Assembly (NCBI RefSeq): GCF_900636545.1
Contig: NZ_LR134290.1
Span: 3,038,001 to 3,102,000, forward strand
From: Pseudomonas mendocina
GTDB lineage: Bacteria; Pseudomonadota; Gammaproteobacteria; Pseudomonadales; Pseudomonadaceae
DNA length: 64,000 nt
Direction of reading: 5' to 3'
Shown: piece by piece, positions 55,929 to 63,980 of the stretch
How positions within the stretch are numbered: position 1 is the first letter of the stretch
How the letters are laid out: the number at the start of each line of letters is the position of its first letter
Program-made: the position numbers and the translations under genes
Notes under the pieces: generated by a model
Told to the model about the DNA's origin: nothing
Databases searched by the model: none
The model's input: only the letters and a program-made list of their open reading frames with translations

Positions 55929-57443
55929 ATGCCGTTCGAATGGAGCTATTTCTTCTCCCTGTTTTCCATGCCGGCCTTCTGGGCCGCGTGCTGGACGGTG
56001 GTAAAACTCAGCAGCCTGGCCTGGCTGCTCGGTCTGGTGCTGGGCTTCGGCCTGGCCAGTGCCAAGCAGGCCGCCAGCCGCTGGCTCAGTGCGCCAGCCG
56101 CGATCTACGTGTGGTTCTTCCGCAGCGTACCGCTGCTGGTACTGCTGATCTTCGTTTACAACCTGCCGCAACTCATGCCGGCCAGCGGCAAGGTGTTGTC
56201 CAACCCCTTCTATGCCGGCCTGTTCGCCCTGGTGCTGACCGAAGCCGCCTACATGGCGGAGATCCACCGCGGCGGCCTACTCTCTGTAGCCAAGGGTCAA
56301 CGCGAGGCCGCCCGCGCCCTGGGCATCGGCCGGCTCGGTGCGCAACGGCTGATCGTGGTGCCGCAGGCCTTTCGTATCGCCCTGCCGACGCTGACCAACG
56401 AGTACGTGACCATCGTCAAGCTGACCTCACTGGTCTCGGTGATCTCCCTCAGCGAATTGCTGCTGGTCGGCCAGCGCCTCTACGCGCAGAACTTCCTGGT
56501 GCTGGAAACCCTCGGCGCGGTGGCCGTGTACTACGTGCTGATCGTCAGCCTGTTCGGCTGGGGCCTGCAGTACCTGGAGCGCCACCTCGACCTGGGCCGC
56601 CGTAAGCCGAGCACCCTAAGCGACGCACAGGTCACAGAACTACGCAGCAGCCTACCGCAGATAACGGCCAGCAGTACCCAGGCGCGCCAGCCCGGCGCCC
56701 CGGCGGCGCTGCACCTGAGCAACATCCACAAGCACTATGGCGATCACCATGTGCTCAAGGGCATCGACCTGAGCGTGCAGCCCGGTGAGGTGATCTCCAT
56801 CATCGGCCCGTCCGGCTCCGGCAAGACGTCATTGATTCGCACCGTCAACGGTCTGGAGAGCATCGACGAAGGCGAGATCGTGCTGTTCGGCGAAGCCTTC
56901 ATCCAGGCCGGCGACCGCCCCGAGAACCGTCGCCAGCGCGAAGGCGTGCGGCGCATCGGCATGGTGTTCCAGAGCTTCAACCTGTTCCCGCACCGCACCA
57001 TTCTCGACAACGTGCTGCTCGCGCCGCGCTACCACGGCCTGGGCGATACCGCCGACCTGCGCCGGCAGGCCCTGGCGCTGCTGAACAAGGTCGGCCTGCT
57101 GGCCCACGCCAACAAGTACCCACACCAGCTCTCCGGTGGCCAGCAGCAGCGCGTGGCCATCGCCCGTGCCCTGGCGATGAAGCCGGACATCATGCTGTTC
57201 GACGAGCCCACCTCGGCGCTCGACCCGGAACTGGTCGGCGACGTGCTCGCGGTGATCCGCGACCTGGCCCGCGAGGGCATGACCATGCTGATCGTCACCC
57301 ACGAGATGGACTTCGCCCTGTCGATTTCCGACCGCGTGCTGTTCATGGAAAACGGCCACGTCCAGCTCGACGCCTCGCCCGACGCCATCCGCACCGGCAA
57401 CCACGAACGCGTACGCCGCTTCATCGGCCTGGAGAATGCATGA
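55929..57443 (+). CDS. Fused amino-acid ABC permease-ATPase
   Basis: This single polypeptide of 504 residues joins both cytoplasmic-side parts of a polar amino-acid importer. The N-terminal His/Glu/Gln-type permease (about 1-220) has the coupling motif E-A-A-Y-M-A-E-I-H-R-G-G-L. A linker of about 45 residues follows. The ATPase (about 255-504) has Walker A G-P-S-G-S-G-K-T, signature L-S-G-G-Q-Q-Q-R and D-E-P-T-S-A-L-D. No second permease gene is present, so the transporter would be a homodimer of the fusion. The ATG at 55929 has AGG eight bases before it; a GTG at 55920 is possible. It overlaps the aldolase-like gene by four bases. Confidence 0.88.
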   Translation: MPFEWSYFFSLFSMPAFWAACWTVVKLSSLAWLLGLVLGFGLASAKQAASRWLSAPAAIYVWFFRSVPLLVLLIFVYNLPQLMPASGKVLSNPFYAGLFALVLTEAAYMAEIHRGGLLSVAKGQREAARALGIGRLGAQRLIVVPQAFRIALPTLTNEYVTIVKLTSLVSVISLSELLLVGQRLYAQNFLVLETLGAVAVYYVLIVSLFGWGLQYLERHLDLGRRKPSTLSDAQVTELRSSLPQITASSTQARQPGAPAALHLSNIHKHYGDHHVLKGIDLSVQPGEVISIIGPSGSGKTSLIRTVNGLESIDEGEIVLFGEAFIQAGDRPENRRQREGVRRIGMVFQSFNLFPHRTILDNVLLAPRYHGLGDTADLRRQALALLNKVGLLAHANKYPHQLSGGQQQRVAIARALAMKPDIMLFDEPTSALDPELVGDVLAVIRDLAREGMTMLIVTHEMDFALSISDRVLFMENGHVQLDASPDAIRTGNHERVRRFIGLENA

Positions 57444-58162
57444 ACGACATCGCCACCCTGCGCCGCGACCTGGCTGCGGCCTATCGCCTGGCCGCCCTGT
57501 TCGGCTGGGACGACACCCTCTACACGCACTTTTCCGTGCGCCTGCCGGGCGACGGCGAGCCGCGCTTTCTGATCAACCCGTTCGGCCTGTTCTTCGAGGA
57601 GATCCGCGCCAGCGACCTGATAGTGGTGGACATGCACGGCAAGGTGGTCGAGGGCAACGCCGACTACAACGTCGCCGGTTTCACCATCCACAGCGCCGTG
57701 CACATGGCCCGCGACGACGCTCACTGCGTGATCCACACCCACACGCTGGCAGGCATGGCAGTGGCCGCGCAGGACGCCGGTCTGCTGCAGCTCAACCAGA
57801 TCAGCACCGAATTCCACGGGCGCCTGGGCTATCACGCCTACGAAGGCGTGGCGCTGGATCTGGACGAGCGCGTGCGTATCCAGGCCTCGCTGGGCAACAA
57901 CATCGCCCTGCTGCTGCGCCACCACGGCCTGCTCAGCGTCGGTGCCAGCGTCGCCGATGCCTTCTATGTCATGCATTACCTGAACCGCGCCTGCGAGATC
58001 CAGCTCGCTGCCACTGGCGGTGGTCAGCCCTGCAGCGAGATACCCGCGCACCTGGCGCAGCACGCCTGCGAGCAGTTGCAGGGCGCCGAATGGCAGCGCC
58101 AACTGATCTGGCAGGCCTGGTTACGCAAGCTCGATCGCCTCGACCCCAGCTACCGCGACTAA
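57440..58162 (+). CDS. Class II aldolase/adducin-family protein
   Basis: This 240-residue protein is of the class II aldolase fold. It has T-H-F-S-V-R-L-P-G near 29-37, I-N-P-F-G-L near 48, the metal histidines H-T-H-T-L-A-G near 98-104 and R-H-H-G-L-L near 160-165. Members act as aldolases, epimerases or decarboxylases on small hydroxy or keto acids. With an oxygenase in the same run, a retro-aldol or decarboxylation step on a hydroxylated intermediate is conceivable. The start overlaps the transporter stop (ATGA). Confidence 0.82.
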   Translation: MNDIATLRRDLAAAYRLAALFGWDDTLYTHFSVRLPGDGEPRFLINPFGLFFEEIRASDLIVVDMHGKVVEGNADYNVAGFTIHSAVHMARDDAHCVIHTHTLAGMAVAAQDAGLLQLNQISTEFHGRLGYHAYEGVALDLDERVRIQASLGNNIALLLRHHGLLSVGASVADAFYVMHYLNRACEIQLAATGGGQPCSEIPAHLAQHACEQLQGAEWQRQLIWQAWLRKLDRLDPSYRD

Positions 58163-58204
58163 TGAGCACACCCCGCCAACCCTTATGAACCGCGGCTTGC
58201 AGCC

Positions 58205-58228
58205 TTACTTTAGGTAATCCTGAAGTAA
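58205..58228. promoter_or_regulatory. LysR-type operator dyad 2, upstream of gbuA
   Basis: TTACTTTAGG (58205-58214) and CCTGAAGTAA (58219-58228) are inverse complements at nine of ten positions around TAAT. It lies 81 bases before gbuA. The right half and the following bases (CTGAAGTAAGTTTTTGCCC) match dyad 1 (CTGAACTAAGTATTTGCTC) at 16 of 19 positions, pointing to the same regulator. Confidence 0.65.
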
Positions 58229-58308
58229 GTTTTTGCCCCAGCCGATTTTTCCAAACGCCTGGCCGGTCAAGACTCCGGCCACAACCAGAACGAGCCTGAG
58301 GCCTACCC

Positions 58309-59268
58309 ATGGACAAGACCTTTCACCAGCCCCTGGGCGGCAATGAAATGCCCCGCTTCGGCGGCATCGCCACCATGATGCGCCTGCCCCACATCCAGAG
58401 CACCGAGGAAAAACGCCAGCTCGACGTCGCCTTCGTCGGCGTGCCGCTGGACATCGGCACCTCGCTGCGCTCCGGCACCCGCTTCGGCCCGCGCGAGATT
58501 CGCGCCCAGTCGGTGATGATCCGCCCGTACAACATGGCCACCGGCGCCGCCCCCTTCGACTCGCTGAACGTGGCCGACATCGGCGACGTGGCGATCAACA
58601 CCTTCAACCTGCTCGACGCCGTACGCATCATCGAAGAGGCCTACGACGAGATCGTCGAATTCGGCATCAAGCCGCTGACCCTGGGCGGCGACCACACCAT
58701 CACCCTGCCAATCCTGCGCGCCCTGCACAAGAAGTACGGCAAGATCGGCCTGGTGCACGTCGATGCCCACGCCGACGTGAACGATCACATGTTCGGCGAG
58801 AAGATCGCCCACGGCACCACCTTCCGCCGCGCCCAGGAAGAAGGCCTGCTCGACAGTGAGCGCGTGGTGCAGATCGGCCTGCGCGCCCAGGGCTATACCG
58901 CCGAGGACTTCAACTGGAGTCGTAAGCAGGGTTTCCGCGTGGTGCAGGCCGAAGAGTGCTGGCACCAGTCGCTGGCGCCGCTGATGGCCGAGGTGCGCGA
59001 GAAGGTCGGCGGCGGCCCGGTGTACCTGTCCTTCGACATCGACGGCATCGACCCGGCCTGGGCGCCCGGTACCGGCACCCCGGAAATCGGCGGCCTGACC
59101 ACCATCCAGGCGATGGAGATCATCCGCGGCTGCCAAGGCCTGGATCTGATCGGCGGTGACCTGGTCGAGGTCTCCCCGCCCTACGACACCACCGGCAACA
59201 CCTCGCTGCTCGGCGCCAACCTGCTCTACGAAATGCTCTGCGTGCTTCCTGGAGTCCAGCGTCGCTGA
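58309..59268 (+). CDS. gbuA: Guanidinobutyrase
   Basis: This 319-residue ureohydrolase has the full binuclear manganese site: H129 (G-G-D-H-T), D152/H154/D156 (V-D-A-H-A-D) and D243/D245 (F-D-I-D-G-I-D-P). Length and overall sequence match P. aeruginosa GbuA, which splits 4-guanidinobutyrate into 4-aminobutyrate and urea. Met161, reported as a specificity residue of GbuA, is present, and residue 157 is Val rather than the Tyr of guanidinopropionase GpuA. It has its own control dyad, so it can be transcribed apart from the upstream genes. It is followed by a permease-like gene. Confidence 0.93.
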   Translation: MDKTFHQPLGGNEMPRFGGIATMMRLPHIQSTEEKRQLDVAFVGVPLDIGTSLRSGTRFGPREIRAQSVMIRPYNMATGAAPFDSLNVADIGDVAINTFNLLDAVRIIEEAYDEIVEFGIKPLTLGGDHTITLPILRALHKKYGKIGLVHVDAHADVNDHMFGEKIAHGTTFRRAQEEGLLDSERVVQIGLRAQGYTAEDFNWSRKQGFRVVQAEECWHQSLAPLMAEVREKVGGGPVYLSFDIDGIDPAWAPGTGTPEIGGLTTIQAMEIIRGCQGLDLIGGDLVEVSPPYDTTGNTSLLGANLLYEMLCVLPGVQRR

Positions 59269-59340
59269 CCCACGGCTTTTCAATACCCGCACGGGTGTCC
59301 TTGAAGGCACCCGGCAAACAACAACAATTAGGGTGCCCTT

Positions 59341-60747
59341 ATGAATCACGAAGACGCTGCTCCAACACTGAATAAGCAGCCACCAGTCACCGACCGTGTC
59401 GCGCAACCCTATAGCCTGCGCCAGTTTCTGATCTTCCTGATCCCGTCACTGCTCGGCGTGCTGCTGTTTCTGACTCCCATCGTCTATGAGGAGAAGGTAA
59501 CCATCGGCCTCGGCGTCATGGCCGACGCGCTCAAGGCTGCGGTCAACGACCATCTGCCCGCCATTGCAACCACCCTGCTGATCCTCTCGGCGGTACTGGG
59601 CATACTTGGCAGCCTGCTCAAGCCGCGCTGGATCACAGAACGCCGCGCGCTGGATGATCTGTTCAACCTCCACCCACTCTGGCTCGGCCTGCGCGTGGTC
59701 GGCGCGCTGTTCGCAGCCATGACCTTCTGGCAGTTCGGCCCTGAATGGGTCTGGAGCGCCAACACTGGCGGCGTGGTACTGAAAGACCTGGCTCCGGTAC
59801 TGATCACCTTCTTCTTGGTCGCCGGCCTGATTCTGCCGCTGCTCACCGACTACGGTCTGATGGAGTTCTGCGGCACCCTGGTGCGCAACGTGTTCCGCAA
59901 GATCTTCGGCTTGCCGGGCCGCTCGGCCATCGACGCCATCGCCAGTTGGCTTGGCTCCGGCACCGTTGGCGTGCTGATCACCGCCCAGCAGTACCAGAAG
60001 GGTTTCTACAGCGCCCGTGAGGCGGCGGTGATCGCCACCAACTTCTCCATCGCCTCGATCGCCTTCAGCCTGCTGATCACCAGCTTCATGAAGCTCGACC
60101 ACCTGTTCGTGCCCTTCTACTTGACCGTGGTGGTCGCTGGCCTCGCTGCCGCCATCATCACCCCGCGTATCCCGCCGCTGTCATGGAAGAAGGACGAGTA
60201 CGTCGCCGGCGTCGGCAAGCAGATTAAGGAAGACGTGCCGGCTGGCACCTCGCTGCTGCGCTGGGGCCTGACCCAAGCGGTCCAGCGCGCCAATGCCAAT
60301 CCCTCTCCCGTGCAGATGGTGAAGATCGGCGTACACAACGTGGTCGACATCTGGCTCGGTTTGCTGCCGCTGGTGATGGCCATCGGCACCGTGTCCCTGG
60401 CGATTGCCGAGTTCACACCGATCTTCAGCTGGCTGTCCTACCCCTTCGTCCCACTGCTCGAAGCCCTGCAGTTGCCGGAAGCGGCCAAGGCGGCGCCGGC
60501 CATGCTGGTGGGTTTCGCCGACATGTTCCTGCCGGCCGTGTTGGGCAAGGGCATCGAAAGTGAGCTGACCCGTTTCGTGGTGGCCTGCGTGTCGCTGACC
60601 CAGCTGATCTACATGTCCGAAGTGGGCGTGCTGATCCTCAAGGCCAAGCTGCCGCTGAACCTGCTGGAGCTGTTCGTCATCTTCATCATCCGCACCCTGA
60701 TCACCCTGCCGATCATCGCGCTGATGGCGCACTGGATCGTTGGCTGA
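59341..60747 (+). CDS. YjiH-family membrane protein (nucleoside-recognition GATE domain)
   Basis: This 468-residue inner-membrane protein has about eleven helices. It shows the YjiH/GATE-type opening (F-L-I-P-S-L-L-G-V-L-L-F-L-T-P), G-S-G-T-V-G-V-L-I-T-A near 210, and A-M-L-V-G-F-A-D-M-F-L-P-A near 405. The family is thought to transport small solutes but is uncharacterised. Placement between gbuA and the ThDP decarboxylase suggests uptake or export of a guanidino compound, 4-aminobutyrate or urea. Only a weak GGGTG precedes the ATG. Confidence 0.82.
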   Translation: MNHEDAAPTLNKQPPVTDRVAQPYSLRQFLIFLIPSLLGVLLFLTPIVYEEKVTIGLGVMADALKAAVNDHLPAIATTLLILSAVLGILGSLLKPRWITERRALDDLFNLHPLWLGLRVVGALFAAMTFWQFGPEWVWSANTGGVVLKDLAPVLITFFLVAGLILPLLTDYGLMEFCGTLVRNVFRKIFGLPGRSAIDAIASWLGSGTVGVLITAQQYQKGFYSAREAAVIATNFSIASIAFSLLITSFMKLDHLFVPFYLTVVVAGLAAAIITPRIPPLSWKKDEYVAGVGKQIKEDVPAGTSLLRWGLTQAVQRANANPSPVQMVKIGVHNVVDIWLGLLPLVMAIGTVSLAIAEFTPIFSWLSYPFVPLLEALQLPEAAKAAPAMLVGFADMFLPAVLGKGIESELTRFVVACVSLTQLIYMSEVGVLILKAKLPLNLLELFVIFIIRTLITLPIIALMAHWIVG

Positions 60748-60768
60748 CGTCGACACAAGGACCTGACC

Positions 60769-62370
60769 ATGACCACTTGCGGCGAATTTCTCGTCAAGCA
60801 ACTCGAAGCCTGGGGCGTCGACACCGTGTTCGGCATTCCCGGCGTGCATACCGTGGAGCTCTACCGTGGCCTGCCGCACAGCGGCATCCGCCATGTCACC
60901 CCGCGCCACGAACAGGGTGCCGGCTTCATGGCCGACGGCTATGCGCGCGTCTCGGGCAAGCCTGGCGTGTGCTTCATCATCACCGGGCCGGGGATGACCA
61001 ACATCCTCACCGCCATGGGCCAGGCCTACGCCGACTCGATCCCGATGCTGGTGATCTCCAGCGTCAACGAGCGCGAACGCCTGGGCCTGGGCAAGGGCTA
61101 TTTGCACGAGCTGCCCAACCAGAGGGCGATGACCGCAGGCGTCACCGCCTTCAGCCACACGCTGATGAGCGTCGAGGAGCTGCCCGCAGTCCTGTCCCGC
61201 GCCTTTACCGTGTTCGAAGGCGAGCGGCCACGCCCGGTGCACATCGAGCTGCCGCTGGACATCATCACCGCCGACGCCTCGCACATGACCCTGGCGCCGC
61301 GCCCGACGGTACGCCGCCCGGCGCCGAACCGCGCGCTGATCCGCGAGGCCGCCGGGCTGCTCAAGCAGGCCGAACGCCCGTTATTGCTGCTCGGTGGTGG
61401 CTGCGTCGCCGCCGAGGCCGAGGCGCGCGCCCTGGCTGCCGCGCTGGATGCACCGACAGCCTTGACCATCAACGCCAAAGGCCTGCTTCCGCCGGGCCAT
61501 CCGCTGCTGCTGGGCAGCAACCAGTCGCTGCGCCCTGTGCGCGACCTGGCGCTGGAAGCAGACGTGGTACTGGCCATCGGCACCGAGCTGGGCGAGACCG
61601 ACTACGACGTGGTGTTCGACGGCGACTTCCGCCTGCCTGGCCGGCTGATTCGCGTCGACATCGACGGCCAGCAACTGCAGCGCAACTTCACCCCGCACCT
61701 GGCGATTCAGGGCGATGCGCGCCTGGCCATGCGCATGCTGCTGGCCGAGTTCGATCCCCGTCAGCCAGGCGAACACAGTCCCGGGGCCCAGCGTACCGCA
61801 GCCGTGCAGGAGCGTCTGGCCGAAGATTTCAGTGGTTGGGCGCACTACCGGCAGTTGTTCGATTGCATCCTCGATGCCCTGCCCGATACCCGCTTCGTCG
61901 GCGATTCGACGCAGACCGTGTACAGCGGCAATCATCTGGTCGAGCTGGACGGCGCGCGGCGCTGGTTCAACGCCTCCACCGGTTACGGCACCCTCGGCTA
62001 CGGCCTGCCAGCAGCCATCGGCGCCAGGCTGGCCGAGCCGGCGCGACCGGTGATCAGCCTGATGGGCGATGGCGGCATCCAGTTCACCATCGCCGAACTG
62101 GCCAGCGCCGTGGAAGCGCGGGTCGGCATCATCGTGCTGCTGTGGAACAACGCCGGTTATGGCGAGATCAAGCGCTACATGCAACGCCGCGATATCACCC
62201 CGATTGCCGTCGATATCTACACCCCGGATCTGCTAGCCATCGCCCGGGGCTTTGGCTGCGCCGCCGAGCGTGCGCGCGACCACGCCCATCTGGCCGAGCT
62301 GCTGCGCAGCGCGCCTGAAGACCGCCCTTTGATCATCGAAGTGCAGGAGGCCGCACCCTTTCATCCCTGA
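60769..62370 (+). CDS. ThDP-dependent decarboxylase (5-guanidino-2-oxopentanoate decarboxylase-like)
   Basis: This 533-residue enzyme of the acetolactate synthase/benzoylformate decarboxylase superfamily has the catalytic glutamate E48 (R-H-E-Q-G-A). A central Rossmann-like domain is followed by the ThDP-binding G-D-G...N-N motif (M-G-D-G-G-I-Q-F to L-W-N-N-A). Within a gbu locus, the likely reaction is decarboxylation of 2-ketoarginine to 4-guanidinobutyraldehyde, as AruI does in the arginine transaminase route. An aldehyde dehydrogenase would then give the GbuA substrate. Neither the transaminase nor the dehydrogenase is in the window. It starts 21 bases after the YjiH-like stop. Confidence 0.86.
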   Translation: MTTCGEFLVKQLEAWGVDTVFGIPGVHTVELYRGLPHSGIRHVTPRHEQGAGFMADGYARVSGKPGVCFIITGPGMTNILTAMGQAYADSIPMLVISSVNERERLGLGKGYLHELPNQRAMTAGVTAFSHTLMSVEELPAVLSRAFTVFEGERPRPVHIELPLDIITADASHMTLAPRPTVRRPAPNRALIREAAGLLKQAERPLLLLGGGCVAAEAEARALAAALDAPTALTINAKGLLPPGHPLLLGSNQSLRPVRDLALEADVVLAIGTELGETDYDVVFDGDFRLPGRLIRVDIDGQQLQRNFTPHLAIQGDARLAMRMLLAEFDPRQPGEHSPGAQRTAAVQERLAEDFSGWAHYRQLFDCILDALPDTRFVGDSTQTVYSGNHLVELDGARRWFNASTGYGTLGYGLPAAIGARLAEPARPVISLMGDGGIQFTIAELASAVEARVGIIVLLWNNAGYGEIKRYMQRRDITPIAVDIYTPDLLAIARGFGCAAERARDHAHLAELLRSAPEDRPLIIEVQEAAPFHP

Positions 62371-62379
62371 CTAGATCAA

Positions 62380-62441
62380 TCGCGGCTAAAGCCGCTCCTA
62401 CAGAAAGCAGGGTATCCCTGTGGGAGGGGCTTTAGCCGCGA
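62380..62441. repeat. Inverted REP pair after the decarboxylase gene
   Basis: TCGCGGCTAAAGCCGCTCCT (62380-62399) is answered by TGGGAGGGGCTTTAGCCGCG (62421-62440) in opposite orientation. It is the same family as 14393-14460 with a TAAAG core variant, and it probably also ends the decarboxylase transcript. Confidence 0.8.
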
Positions 62442-62447
62442 CATCCC

Positions 62448-62467
62448 GCCCCGGACTGCATCCGGGC
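62448..62467. repeat. Short REP-like palindrome
   Basis: GCCCCGGACTGCATCCGGGC forms eight-base arms with slight mismatch around CTGC. It is the same core family as 28741-28759 and directly abuts the larger REP pair. Confidence 0.55.
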
Positions 62468-62548
62468 TAGGGGCATAACCACAAGACTCAGCTGTATCAC
62501 TGACTGCCACCCACCAATACCAACAATCAAGTATCGGGGAGTCGTTCC

Positions 62549-63889
62549 ATGTTCAAGAATCTCAGCCAGCATTTCGGCCAGGACGGCCTTGCTCCTACCG
62601 ACAAGTCGCATCGCAGCCTCGGCCTGGGCGGCACCATCGCCCTGTGGCTGGGCGCCAACGTGGTGGTCACCACCATCCTCACCGGCATGCTGCTGGTACC
62701 GGATCTGAAATTCACCCAGGCCATGCTCATCGTCTTGATCGGCTCGGGCATCGGCATCCTGCCGCTGGTGTTGGTCGGCCTGATGGGCCAGCGTTCGGGC
62801 CTCACCACCATGGTGCTGGCACGCGGCAGCTACGGCTCGCGCGGCGCCAAGCTGCCCTCGCTGGTCAACCTGCTGACTCTGCTGGCCTGGAGCTGGATCC
62901 AGGCGCTGCTGGCCGGCATGAGCCTCAACTATGCAGTGGAGCACCTGACCGGTTACTCCAACCTGCCGCTGTTCACCATCCTCTGCGAAACCCTGGTACT
63001 GCTGATCGCCCTGCGCGGTCATCTGGGCATCGAGCGGGTCGAACGCTGGGCCGCCATCGGCATGCTCCTGCTGGCCGGCGCGGTATTCTACGTGATGGGA
63101 CAGAAGTTCGACTTCACCAGCCTCCTGGCCATGCCGACCGAGCCGCGTAACCAGATCACTCCCGGCATCGCCTTCGATATCGTCATCGCCACCGCGTTCT
63201 CCTGGATTCCACTGGCCGCCGACTACAACCGCAACTGCCGCAGTCAAGGCGTGGCGGCGGTCGGCACCTGGGTCGGTTATGTAGCCGCCACCCTGCTGGC
63301 CATGGGCCTGGGCGCTACGGTGTCGGGCTTCTCGGTACTGACCGGCATGGAGCAGACCTATGACCCGGCGGTGCTGCTGGCCGGTTTCGGCTTCGGTCTG
63401 CCAGCGGCCATCGTGGTGTTCCTCTCGGTGATGACCACCAACGTCATGTGCGTCTACAGCGCCTCGCTGTCGTACCTCAACATCAGCCCGAAAACCCCGT
63501 TCTGGAAACCGGCACTGGCCATCGGCGTGCTGTCGATTCTCGGCTCGCAGATCCCCGGCATCCTCGACAATTTCCAGAGCTTCCTGCTGGTGATCGGCAG
63601 CGTGTTCATCCCGGCCTTCGCCGTGCTGATCGCCGACTACTTCCTGATCCACAAGGGCGACTACGCGGTGGACGAACTGCTCAGCGAAGACGGCGGCCGC
63701 TACCGTTACCTGAACGGTTTCAACCCGGCGGCCTTCGTTGCCTATGGCCTGGGCGCGGTGCTGGCCTACTACTGGGGCTGGGTCTCGCCGCTGGCCTGGG
63801 GCGCTTCGCTGCCGGTGTTCCTGCTCACCGCCGCCAGCTATGCCGTGCTGCGTCGCTGGGTGCTGGTGCCACGAGCACAGCTGGCGTAG
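62549..63889 (+). CDS. NCS1-family permease (CodB-like)
   Basis: This 446-residue transporter of the nucleobase:cation symporter-1 family has twelve hydrophobic helices. They begin G-L-G-G-T-I-A-L-W-L-G-A-N-V-V-V-T-T, with A-R-G-S-Y-G-S-R-G near 91-99, A-F-S-W-I-P-L-A-A-D-Y near 216-226 and an N-M-like T-T-N-V-M-C-V-Y-S-A-S-L near 295-306. Cytosine, hydantoins and related ureido or amide compounds are typical substrates. Position in the gbu-type locus hints at a guanidino or ureido solute. GGGGAG precedes the ATG. A weak dyad, TCAG then CTGA, at 62488-62504 resembles the LysR dyads but with a longer centre. Confidence 0.86.
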   Translation: MFKNLSQHFGQDGLAPTDKSHRSLGLGGTIALWLGANVVVTTILTGMLLVPDLKFTQAMLIVLIGSGIGILPLVLVGLMGQRSGLTTMVLARGSYGSRGAKLPSLVNLLTLLAWSWIQALLAGMSLNYAVEHLTGYSNLPLFTILCETLVLLIALRGHLGIERVERWAAIGMLLLAGAVFYVMGQKFDFTSLLAMPTEPRNQITPGIAFDIVIATAFSWIPLAADYNRNCRSQGVAAVGTWVGYVAATLLAMGLGATVSGFSVLTGMEQTYDPAVLLAGFGFGLPAAIVVFLSVMTTNVMCVYSASLSYLNISPKTPFWKPALAIGVLSILGSQIPGILDNFQSFLLVIGSVFIPAFAVLIADYFLIHKGDYAVDELLSEDGGRYRYLNGFNPAAFVAYGLGAVLAYYWGWVSPLAWGASLPVFLLTAASYAVLRRWVLVPRAQLA

Positions 63890-63904
63890 CGTGATGACAA
63901 TCGT

Positions 63905-63961
63905 GGCGGGTTGCACCCGCCCTTCCCGCCATATGAATCTATAGGGCGGGTGCAACCCGCC
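63905..63961. repeat. Perfect 19-bp inverted repeat after the NCS1 gene
   Basis: GGCGGGTTGCACCCGCCCT (63905-63923) is the exact inverse complement of AGGGCGGGTGCAACCCGCC (63943-63961), 19 bases apart. Each arm is itself partly self-complementary (GGCGGGT/ACCCGCC). It is a different REP-like family from the GTAGGAGCGG elements and may serve as a terminator. Confidence 0.8.
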
Positions 63962-63980
63962 AATGAGGCAAGTCCCCGTC

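Noticed and set aside
59269..59340. Possible guanidine-II-type riboswitch hairpins before the YjiH-like gene
   Set aside because: One ACGG lies in a small hairpin-like context (ACCCGCACGGGT), but the stem is only about three pairs with ACGG as loop and no second ACGR hairpin follows. A covariance-model search would decide.
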